The notes below the pieces were generated by a model. It saw only the letters and a program-made list of their open reading frames with translations, searched no databases and was not told where the DNA came from. Source: Chitinophagaceae bacterium UBA4412 (GTDB taxonomy: Bacteria > Bacteroidota > Bacteroidia > Chitinophagales > Chitinophagaceae). Taken from it: DNA of 5,874 nucleotides. Below are positions 1 through 5,643 of the stretch, one piece after another. The position numbers were made by a program, and so were the translations under genes. The stretch spans positions 9,964-15,837 of the forward strand of contig DGQO01000259.1 in assembly GCA_002400445.1 (NCBI GenBank), given 5' to 3'. How positions within the stretch are numbered: position 1 is the stretch's first letter; each line of letters opens with the position of its first letter.

Positions 1-240
1 AAGGTTGCACCTAAGAAGGCGGCTGTAAAAAAAGCTTCGCCTAAGAAGGTAGCAGCAAAGAAGGCTGCACCCAAGAAAGCGGCTGTAAAAAAAGTTGCAA
101 CTAAGAAGGTAGCAGCAAAGAAGGTGGCACCTAAGAAGGCGGCTGTAAAAAAAGCTTCTCCTAAAAAAGTAACCGTAAAAAAAGCCACACCTAAAAAAGC
201 TGCCGCAAAAAAAGCCACAACGAAGAAGGTTGTATTAAAG
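1..240 (+). repeat. 60-bp in-frame tandem repeat, about four copies
   Basis: Four consecutive 60-base units (1-60, 61-120, 121-180, 181-240) each encode 20 residues of the pattern K-x-A/T-P-K-K-A-A-x-K-K-x-x-x-K-K-x-x-x-K. Units 1 and 2 differ at only about nine bases. A block of about 30 bases is identical at 7-38 and 127-158, two units apart. Unit 4 is more diverged, and from 241 onward the pattern continues only at the protein level with the register decaying. The array probably extends upstream of the window. Near-identity at silent positions indicates recent duplication rather than selection on composition alone. Confidence 0.85.
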
Positions 241-603
241 AAAGCGGCTCCCGGGAAAACAACTATTAAGAAGGCTGTAGCAAAAAAGGCAAGTCCCAAA
301 CCAGCAGTAGCTAAAAAAGCTGCCCCAAAGAAGGCAGTGGTAAAAAAAGCAGCTCCTAAAAATGGTATTGCTAAAAAAGCGGCTCCTCCAAAGGCTGCTG
401 TAAATAAACCAGTGCCAAAGCGCAGTGCAGCAAAAAAGAAGAGTAGCAAAAAACAGGTTTCATCCACACAAGAAGCCATCACGCCCAAAGTGGAATATGC
501 ACCACCAATAAGTGATACTAATATTCCGGTGGCTGAACCAGTGACTGAGGCCCCTGTAGAACAACCCAATACAGAAAACCCAACGGAAACGGGTAACGCA
601 TAA
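1..603 (+). CDS. Histone H1-like Lys/Ala-rich DNA-binding protein, 5'-truncated
   Basis: The frame is open from base 1 to the TAA at 601-603 (200 codons visible) with no convincing start, so the gene begins upstream of the window. The GTG at 124 is only an internal Val codon of a repeat. About 145 residues are Lys/Ala/Val/Pro-rich, with KK doublets every five or six residues (KKAAVKKASPKK type). This resembles the C-terminal tail of eukaryotic histone H1 and bacterial H1-like proteins such as Hc2 or AlgP. A basic RSAAKKKSSKK stretch closes this part, and an acidic, Pro/Thr/Glu-rich tail of about 47 residues ends in TGNA. By family analogy it should bind DNA non-specifically in the nucleoid; this is inference. 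No enzyme motif, signal peptide or membrane segment is visible. Any folded N-terminal domain is off-window. A strong terminator follows, so it is probably the last gene of its transcript. Confidence 0.85.
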   Translation, partial: KVAPKKAAVKKASPKKVAAKKAAPKKAAVKKVATKKVAAKKVAPKKAAVKKASPKKVTVKKATPKKAAAKKATTKKVVLKKAAPGKTTIKKAVAKKASPKPAVAKKAAPKKAVVKKAAPKNGIAKKAAPPKAAVNKPVPKRSAAKKKSSKKQVSSTQEAITPKVEYAPPISDTNIPVAEPVTEAPVEQPNTENPTETGNA

Positions 604-626
604 TTTAAACAATTATAGGTAAATAG

Positions 627-659
627 GAAGCTGCTCACCTGGGCAGCTTCTTGCATTTT
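627..659 (+). terminator. Rho-independent terminator after the H1-like gene
   Basis: GAAGCTGC (627-634) and GCAGCTTC (643-650) form a perfect 8-bp stem around an 8-nt loop. A G-T and an A-T pair could extend the base. The T-rich TTGCATTTT follows at once. It lies 24 bases after the stop of the H1-like gene and points the same way, so it should separate that gene from the kinase operon. The T tract is interrupted by GCA, so efficiency is uncertain. Confidence 0.8.
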
Positions 660-730
660 AAGAGATGGAGATGCTGCCAGGAAGTAAGAATTTCGGCATC
701 ATTCGTCATTCAACCGCTGAGTGAATCATT

Positions 731-748
731 GGGGGAATGTAAAATTTG
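731..748 (+). promoter_or_regulatory. Ribosome binding site and TTG start of the sensor kinase
   Basis: A purine run GGGGGAA (731-737) ends about 8-10 bases before TTG at 746-748. The only nearby in-frame ATG (737-739) is followed directly by TAA, so it cannot start the gene. The next in-frame Met downstream is residue 100, inside the propeller, and using it would lose the signal peptide. TTG is therefore the best-supported start. No convincing Bacteroidota promoter (TTG, about 20 bases, TAnnTTTG) could be seen in 660-730. Confidence 0.7.
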
Positions 749-3700
749 AAGTACATTCCCATTGTGTTTAAAAGAATAATCATAGCCAGCATTATTGCTG
801 TCTTTTTTTTCCAGGCAGCCGGTGCGCAGCCGAAGGAGCGGTATAACGTTTTCAGTTATTCTGTAAATGATGGCTTACTGCAAACCACGCTTATTGACAT
901 TTCCGTAGATACAAAGAATTTCTGCTGGATTAGTTTTCCCAATGGAATACAAAAATTTGATGGAATTAATTTCACGAATGTTCCTGTGCAAGCGGGGCTT
1001 CCAGATGATAAGTGGGTAAATTTTCTTTCTGTAGAATCCGGAATGTTTATAACCCATAGCAGGGGCGTTAGTCGCTACGATCTGCAAAGTAATCGCTTCA
1101 GCCTCGTATGGAAGAACAGTGAAAGCGAAGTTTTTCCCGCTACTTTCCTTGGTGAGGATAATGGCTGCATTTATATTTTTACTTCTTCGGGTAATATTGT
1201 GGGGCTTAACTCCACTACCGGTAAACAGGAATCCCTGGTATTCTCCGGGATTGTTTCCTCGCCAGACCGTGACAAAATGCGAGCGAAACCTTCATCAGAT
1301 ATTGTGAACCACCATGTGGTTGTAGAGCTTAATGATTCATTTTACCTGTGGAATTTACAGCAGCAAAAACTTGCTGCTTCCGCAGGCGGTTTTAAGAGTA
1401 TGACTCCACGTGTATTATTAACTGCGGGCAGCGGTGAGTTCACTATCATTTTTTACAACTTTACCCATCTCATTAGTTATAACTTCAATACGGACCGGCA
1501 AACAGTGCTGCTTAACTTAGGATCCAATGAACAATTTGCAGGTCGTTTCATTGTTAGTTTTTGGGAGGAACAGCCCATTGTCTCCATGTACAACCGACTG
1601 TTTTTTACAGGACCTGGTTTCGATAACCTGCAAAAAGAATTGGTCGATTTTCAAAATAAGCCAGCAGGTGATGCTGCCACCATATCTAAAATTCAGCCAG
1701 ATTTGTTTGGCAACTTGTATATGATGACGGTGAATGGCGGACTGCGCAAAGTGATTCGTCATAATTATCCCATTCGATATTATGGCACCAATACGCCAGG
1801 CGAAAACTTTATTGTGTCATTGCTGCCCGATAAGCAAAACAATCATATCCTTGCCGGGGCTACGGGAAATGGCGTTCTTATTTTTGATACACTGCAACAA
1901 TTGGTGAAACATGTGCGCACGCTTCCCGGCAGTAATAAAAGTTTTACAACTACAGCTATAACAAAGGATGAGCAGGGAAACTATTACCTCTATGTCTGGG
2001 GCGAAAAGGAAACCTGGAGACTCAGTAAAGATTTGCAATACTTAGCAGCTCTGCCATATAAGGCAACATCAGATCAAGACTATCGGGGCGTATCTTATTT
2101 TGCAAAAGCCCTTTATAGTCTTCCTGAAAAATCAGTTGTTTTTTCCCAAGGCTGGTTGCACACCACGAATTTTCTGCAGCAAGCTACGCACACGCAATAC
2201 CTCTGCCCCAGTTCTGCAATGAGTGCAATACTTAATGGGAATAATATCGTGACCTATGCTAACGATCGATTGCTTTTTTTTGATGCGGTCACCGGCGATT
2301 TTGTAAAGGACCAGCCCCTACTCAATACCGGGGAGGTGCGATGTTTCACGGATGGTCCAAACCAGGAAATGTTTTTAGGAAGTAATAAAGGCATCTTTCA
2401 CCTGGATAAAAATGGCCGCCTGATAGAGCACCTCACCAAGGAAACAGGCCTGCCCGACGAATGCGTATATGCTATCCTCCCAGATGCAAATGGCAATCTC
2501 TGGTGCAGTAGCAATAAAGGCATCTTCAGGATTGATAAACAGCGAAGATTTTTGCTGGTAAAAAAGCAAGATGGTCTCCAGGAAAATGAGTTCAACACAA
2601 ACGTAGCAGCAGTAGCCCATGATGGAGAGTTGTTCTTCGGAGGTATAAATGGCATAAGCAGTTTTCACCCGGAACAGATCACCAGTTTTGATGATAAACT
2701 TTCTATACTGGTTACCCGTATAAGAGTGAACAATGAAGATGCCTTTAGTGATACTGCTGTTTGGAACATCGATGAAATTACCCTGCCTTATAACCGGAAT
2801 TCTATTTCTTTTGATTTCATTGCCATGGCAAACAATAACCCCGGGCAGTATGTGTATCAATATAAAATGACAGGATGGGATAATGAATGGGTAAACAATA
2901 ATTCAATGCAAACAGTGCGCTATCTCCTGCCACCCGGGCAATATGTATTTAATATATCGGCATCCCGTTCGTTTGATAAAAAAGCCCTCCCTCTCAAGCA
3001 AATCCGCATTACAATTTATCCTCCATTTTGGAAAACCTGGTGGTTTATTGGTATAGCTGTTTTACTCATGATCACGCTGATGGGTTCCGTTGTTACCATG
3101 TACATACGCCGTAAGTACGCCAGCCGACTGGCTGCGCTGGAAACGGAGCGCAAGTTGCAATCGGAGAGAGAGCGTATAAGCCGGGATCTGCATGATAGCA
3201 TTGGCGCTTATGCTAATGCCGTTTTGTATAATACAGAGTTGCTGGAAAAAGAACAACAAACTGCCGCAAAACTCAGCCTGATGAAGGATCTTAGGTTTGC
3301 CTCAAAAGATATCATCACCTCGCTGCGGGAAACCATCTGGGCTTTAAAAAATGAAACCTATAGTGCAGAAGATTGTTTCATACGGGTGCGCAACTTCATT
3401 CATCCGCTTACCCGTTATTATGCGCATATTGCCTTTAGTATAGAAGGGGCTACACCACCGCAACTTATCCTCCATCATAATCGTGCATTTCATGTGGTGC
3501 GCATCGTACAGGAAGCTGTTACAAATGCAGTAAAACATAGCCAGGCTTCGCAGATCAGGATTATAAGTGAAGTGGTGGGCACACAATGGAAACTCACGGT
3601 AATAGATAATGGTTACGGCTTTATAGACGGCGATGGTGATGGGCATGGAAACGGATTAATTAACATGCAGCAGCGGGCAAATGAAGCTGATTTGCAACTT

Positions 3701-3751
3701 ACAATCAGCAGTAAAGCGCAGGAAGGCACTAAAATCGCTATTTTAGTTTAG
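746..3751 (+). CDS. Propeller / Y_Y_Y sensor histidine kinase (HisKA_3 type)
   Basis: Membrane sensor kinase of 1001 residues. A signal peptide covers residues 1-27 (hydrophobic 11-22, likely cut after AGA). Two-component-regulator propeller repeats fill about 35-645. The clearest blades are near 51-76, 315-336, 534-559 and 575-599 (GNLWCSSNKGIFRID). A Y_Y_Y-type Ig-like domain lies at about 685-757 and a single membrane helix at about 764-786. A short coiled coil with the H-box follows (RISRDLHDSIG, His816). The ATPase domain has an N-box (QEAVTNAVKH, Asn927), a G1 box (DNGYGF, 954-959) and a G2 box (GNGLINMQQRA, 968-978). It should autophosphorylate His816 with ATP after a periplasmic cue and pass phosphate to the regulator 57 nt downstream. 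Unlike the large Bacteroides hybrid sensors, it has no fused receiver or AraC domain. Oddities are the TTG start, no Gln at the usual place after HD, and DGDGDGHGNG in the ATP lid. The ligand cannot be read from the sequence. Confidence 0.93.
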   Translation: MKYIPIVFKRIIIASIIAVFFFQAAGAQPKERYNVFSYSVNDGLLQTTLIDISVDTKNFCWISFPNGIQKFDGINFTNVPVQAGLPDDKWVNFLSVESGMFITHSRGVSRYDLQSNRFSLVWKNSESEVFPATFLGEDNGCIYIFTSSGNIVGLNSTTGKQESLVFSGIVSSPDRDKMRAKPSSDIVNHHVVVELNDSFYLWNLQQQKLAASAGGFKSMTPRVLLTAGSGEFTIIFYNFTHLISYNFNTDRQTVLLNLGSNEQFAGRFIVSFWEEQPIVSMYNRLFFTGPGFDNLQKELVDFQNKPAGDAATISKIQPDLFGNLYMMTVNGGLRKVIRHNYPIRYYGTNTPGENFIVSLLPDKQNNHILAGATGNGVLIFDTLQQLVKHVRTLPGSNKSFTTTAITKDEQGNYYLYVWGEKETWRLSKDLQYLAALPYKATSDQDYRGVSYFAKALYSLPEKSVVFSQGWLHTTNFLQQATHTQYLCPSSAMSAILNGNNIVTYANDRLLFFDAVTGDFVKDQPLLNTGEVRCFTDGPNQEMFLGSNKGIFHLDKNGRLIEHLTKETGLPDECVYAILPDANGNLWCSSNKGIFRIDKQRRFLLVKKQDGLQENEFNTNVAAVAHDGELFFGGINGISSFHPEQITSFDDKLSILVTRIRVNNEDAFSDTAVWNIDEITLPYNRNSISFDFIAMANNNPGQYVYQYKMTGWDNEWVNNNSMQTVRYLLPPGQYVFNISASRSFDKKALPLKQIRITIYPPFWKTWWFIGIAVLLMITLMGSVVTMYIRRKYASRLAALETERKLQSERERISRDLHDSIGAYANAVLYNTELLEKEQQTAAKLSLMKDLRFASKDIITSLRETIWALKNETYSAEDCFIRVRNFIHPLTRYYAHIAFSIEGATPPQLILHHNRAFHVVRIVQEAVTNAVKHSQASQIRIISEVVGTQWKLTVIDNGYGFIDGDGDGHGNGLINMQQRANEADLQLTISSKAQEGTKIAILV

Positions 3752-3808
3752 AACGCTCACCCGTTTGGAGTATTCTTTTACAGGAAACCGATCCGCAATT
3801 TTAAAGAG

Positions 3809-4486
3809 ATGAATATTAAAGTAGCCATAATTGATGACAAAAGCAGTAACCGCAATATTATCCGGGATAAATTATTACGCCACGGTCATTTTGATATCGT
3901 ACTTGAAGCCAGCGATGGAAAAGAATTTATGGATAAAATGAAAGGTCGCTCTGCAGATGAACTACCCGATGTGGCCTTGATGGATTTGGAGATGCCCAAT
4001 ATGGATGGAGTAGATGCTATAGCTATTGGGTCATCTTTTTACCCCAGCGTAAAATTTGTAGTGCTCACTATTTTTGATGACGAGGATAAAATATTTAAAG
4101 CCATTAAAGCCGGGGCTTTTGGTTACCTGCTTAAAGATGAAAACGCTGAAAATATTTCTGAAATGCTTTGGCAAATGCACGAAAGCGGCGCAGGCCCCAT
4201 TTCTCCAGGCATTGCACATAAAATATTGCAATTGGTGCAGAATAACGAACTCACCTTGTTGCAAAAACGAACAACGAACACTGGCAAAAACTTTTTCGAC
4301 CTCACACAGCGGGAACATGAAATATTAGACTTACTGGTGCAAGGCATGCAGTATAAAGAAATTGGCGCCCATTTAAATATCAGCCCCAATACTGCCAAAA
4401 AGCATGTGATGAATATTTATCAGAAATTACATGTGAATAGCCGGGCACAAGCGCTGCACCTTGCTTACGAAAAAGGAATGCTGTAA
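3809..4486 (+). CDS. NarL/LuxR-family response regulator, partner of the upstream kinase
   Basis: Cytoplasmic transcription regulator of 225 residues, the usual NarL-family size. The receiver domain (about 3-122) has every expected active-site residue: acidic pair Asp9/Asp10, phosphoacceptor Asp59 (ALMDLEMPNMDG), Thr87 (VVLT) and Lys109 (YLLKD). A linker of about 40 residues leads to a LuxR-type helix-turn-helix at about 163-225 (LTQREHEILDLLVQGM, then a recognition helix in SPNTAKKHVMNIYQKL). Phosphorylation at Asp59 should promote dimerisation and DNA binding. HisKA_3 kinases usually pair with NarL-type regulators, and the gene follows the kinase by 57 nt on the same strand with no terminator between, so co-transcription and pairing are likely. 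The ATG is supported by the normal distance to Asp9/Asp10. AAAGAG directly abuts it, too close for a standard Shine-Dalgarno. Target promoters are unknown. Confidence 0.93.
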   Translation: MNIKVAIIDDKSSNRNIIRDKLLRHGHFDIVLEASDGKEFMDKMKGRSADELPDVALMDLEMPNMDGVDAIAIGSSFYPSVKFVVLTIFDDEDKIFKAIKAGAFGYLLKDENAENISEMLWQMHESGAGPISPGIAHKILQLVQNNELTLLQKRTTNTGKNFFDLTQREHEILDLLVQGMQYKEIGAHLNISPNTAKKHVMNIYQKLHVNSRAQALHLAYEKGML

Positions 4487-4666
4487 TAAATCTCCCACCT
4501 CTAATATTTGCCAAACATTTTTGCAGGGCTCCATTTCTGTAGGAGCAGAACCTCGCTATATGCGCATCAAAGGCCTCTTTCTTCTTTATTTCTTAAACGC
4601 CAGATGTCTTATCTTCGCACCGGTTTTAAAAAAAAGACGGTTCTATTTTCAAAATATCTTCTTTGT
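4487..4666 (+). other. Intergenic spacer upstream of pyrH
   Basis: This 180-nt stretch separates the response regulator from pyrH. An open frame continuous with pyrH runs back to a TTG at 4508, but its translation (Cys/Arg/Ser-rich, no match to UMP kinase N-termini) looks non-coding. Visible structure includes a 5-bp hairpin GCTCC/GGAGC (4528-4532 with 4542-4546), the 8-bp palindrome ATGCGCAT (4560-4567), a promoter-like TATCTTCG (4610-4617) and an A8 run (4628-4635). I see no convincing terminator for the kinase-regulator operon here, so some read-through into pyrH is possible. Confidence 0.6.
4610..4617 (+). promoter_or_regulatory. Candidate Bacteroidota -7 promoter element for pyrH
   Basis: TATCTTCG matches the Bacteroidota -7 consensus TAnnTTTG at all but one fixed position and is followed by CACC. 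It would place a transcription start near 4622-4625, giving a leader of about 45 bases before the pyrH ATG. No clear TTG -33 element is seen 19-21 bases upstream; that region is only T-rich. The call rests on one short motif and its position. Confidence 0.4.
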
Positions 4667-5377
4667 ATGCTTCCAAAATACAAGCGCATTCTTCTCAAAC
4701 TTTCTGGTGAATCTTTAATGGGCAATAAATCTTTCGGGCTCGATTCTGAAGTGATTTCTCAATATGCAAAAGATATTAGGGAGATCATAGAGATGGGTGT
4801 TCAAGTGGCCATTGTGATAGGTGGTGGTAATATTTATCGTGGTATGAATGAGGCGGAAACCGGGATAGAGCGGGCGCAAGGCGATTATATGGGTATGCTG
4901 GCTACAGTTATTAATGGCATGGCACTACAAGCCGGGCTTGAAAGGGCCGGAGTGTACACACGGTTACAGAGTGCTATTAAGATGGAGCAAATTGCCGAAC
5001 CCTACATTCGCCGCAGGGCAATGCGCCACCTGGAAAAAGGAAGAGTAGTCATCTTTGGCGCAGGTACGGGCAATCCCTATTTTACAACAGATACTGCAGG
5101 CTCCCTACGGGCCATAGAGATAAAAGCCGACGTCATTTTAAAAGGCACAAGGGTAGATGGCATTTACACGGCAGATCCTGAAAAAGACCCCACTGCTACA
5201 CGGTTTGGAAAAATCAGTTTTGCAGACTGTATTACGAAAAACCTGAAAGTAATGGATATGACCGCCTTTACTTTATGTATGGAAAATGACTTGCCCATTG
5301 TGGTTTTTGATATGAACAAACCGGGCAACCTTATGCGGGTGGTTACAGGAGAAAGAGTGGGCACCCTGGTGAGCTAA
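4667..5377 (+). CDS. pyrH: UMP kinase (uridylate kinase)
   Basis: Cytosolic enzyme of the amino-acid-kinase fold that phosphorylates UMP to UDP with ATP, the step feeding UTP and CTP synthesis; the bacterial form is normally a hexamer. From the ATG at 4667 the protein has 236 residues, the normal family length. Key motifs are [14 protein letters not shown] (6-19, phosphate-binding Lys/Ser-Gly-Glu), [10 protein letters not shown] (50-59), [17 protein letters not shown] (72-88), [14 protein letters not shown] (131-144, UMP/ATP site), [20 protein letters not shown] (158-177) and [21 protein letters not shown] (196-216). The open frame extends 53 codons upstream to a TTG at 4508, but homologues start just before the [10 protein letters not shown] motif, so 4667 is chosen. 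No Shine-Dalgarno is seen. The frequent neighbours rpsB, tsf and frr are not adjacent in this window. Confidence 0.96.
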   Translation: MLPKYKRILLKLSGESLMGNKSFGLDSEVISQYAKDIREIIEMGVQVAIVIGGGNIYRGMNEAETGIERAQGDYMGMLATVINGMALQAGLERAGVYTRLQSAIKMEQIAEPYIRRRAMRHLEKGRVVIFGAGTGNPYFTTDTAGSLRAIEIKADVILKGTRVDGIYTADPEKDPTATRFGKISFADCITKNLKVMDMTAFTLCMENDLPIVVFDMNKPGNLMRVVTGERVGTLVS

Positions 5378-5413
5378 ATCATCTCCTATTCTAATAAATT
5401 TCCCATCAATTTA

Positions 5414-5441
5414 CCTGCACTTACATTGCAGAAGGTTTTTT
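5414..5441 (+). terminator. Possible weak terminator after pyrH
   Basis: CTGCA (5415-5419) and TGCAG (5427-5431) form a 5-bp stem with a 7-nt loop. One further C-G pair is possible across an AA bulge, and a run of six T follows (5436-5441). It lies 37 bases after the pyrH stop in the right orientation. The stem is short, so termination would be modest. Confidence 0.4.
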
Positions 5442-5445
5442 AAGT

Positions 5446-5536
5446 ACCGGCTGCAAAGCCTTTGGGCATCATCGTTGCGTCGCAATCACTTCGTCCGCAT
5501 ACCTTAAGGCAGCATAGAGCATAGCGAACAGCCGGG
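5446..5536. repeat. Inverted-repeat-bounded structured element
   Basis: CCGGCTG (5447-5453) and CAGCCGG (5529-5535) are perfect 7-bp inverted repeats 75 nt apart. Between them lie GGCT-GCAA-AGCC (5449-5460, 4-bp stem with a GNRA-type loop, competing with the outer arm), TTGCG-T-CGCAA (5475-5485, 5-bp palindrome) and CCTTAAGG (5502-5509, 8-bp palindrome). The segment is GC-richer than its flanks and has no coding sense. It could be a dispersed intergenic repeat, a degenerate miniature element or an RNA structure. No target-site duplication was recognised. Confidence 0.35.
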
Positions 5537-5643
5537 TTTCTAATCTTCAATGCATCTGCAAAATTCCAAATGTTTAAATGTGTATCTTAACGACTCCGTT
5601 ATCGGTGGCATTCCGAATAAGATCTCGTCCTTAAAATTTATCT

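Larger units (their letters stand above)
5378..5643 (+). other. Intergenic spacer between pyrH and the coiled-coil gene
   Basis: In 266 nt no credible gene is seen. The first part holds a possible weak terminator (5414-5441). The middle, about 5446-5536, is more GC-rich and carries nested inverted repeats, described separately. Near the end TAACG-ACTC-CGTTA (5588-5601) could form a 5-bp hairpin, 42 bases before the next start codon. TATCTTAA (5583-5590) only loosely resembles a -7 element, so no promoter is called. Confidence 0.6.

Noticed and set aside
124..603. GTG at 124 as the start of the H1-like gene
   Set aside because: The repeat pattern continues upstream in the same frame to base 1 without a stop; GTG is the Val codon of the third 60-bp unit.
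664..705. TGCC...GGCA inverted repeat upstream of the kinase as an operator
   Set aside because: A four-base match over 16 nt is expected by chance and no promoter is recognisable next to it.
745..748. TTTG following AAAA near 741-748 as a -7 promoter element
   Set aside because: It lacks the TA of TAnnTTTG and would start transcription inside the coding region, downstream of the TTG start.
2375..2860. 161-codon open frame on the minus strand inside the kinase gene
   Set aside because: It lies wholly opposite the well-supported propeller and Y_Y_Y coding region, and its translation shows no recognisable domain.
4031..4398. Overlapping open frames on both strands within the response regulator
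   Set aside because: They are shadows of the receiver and linker coding sequence; Cys/Ser-rich translations without motifs.
4619..4641. ACCG...CGGT flanking the A-rich run as a terminator or hairpin
   Set aside because: Only four firm base pairs around an A/T-rich interior, with no T tract of use on the + strand.
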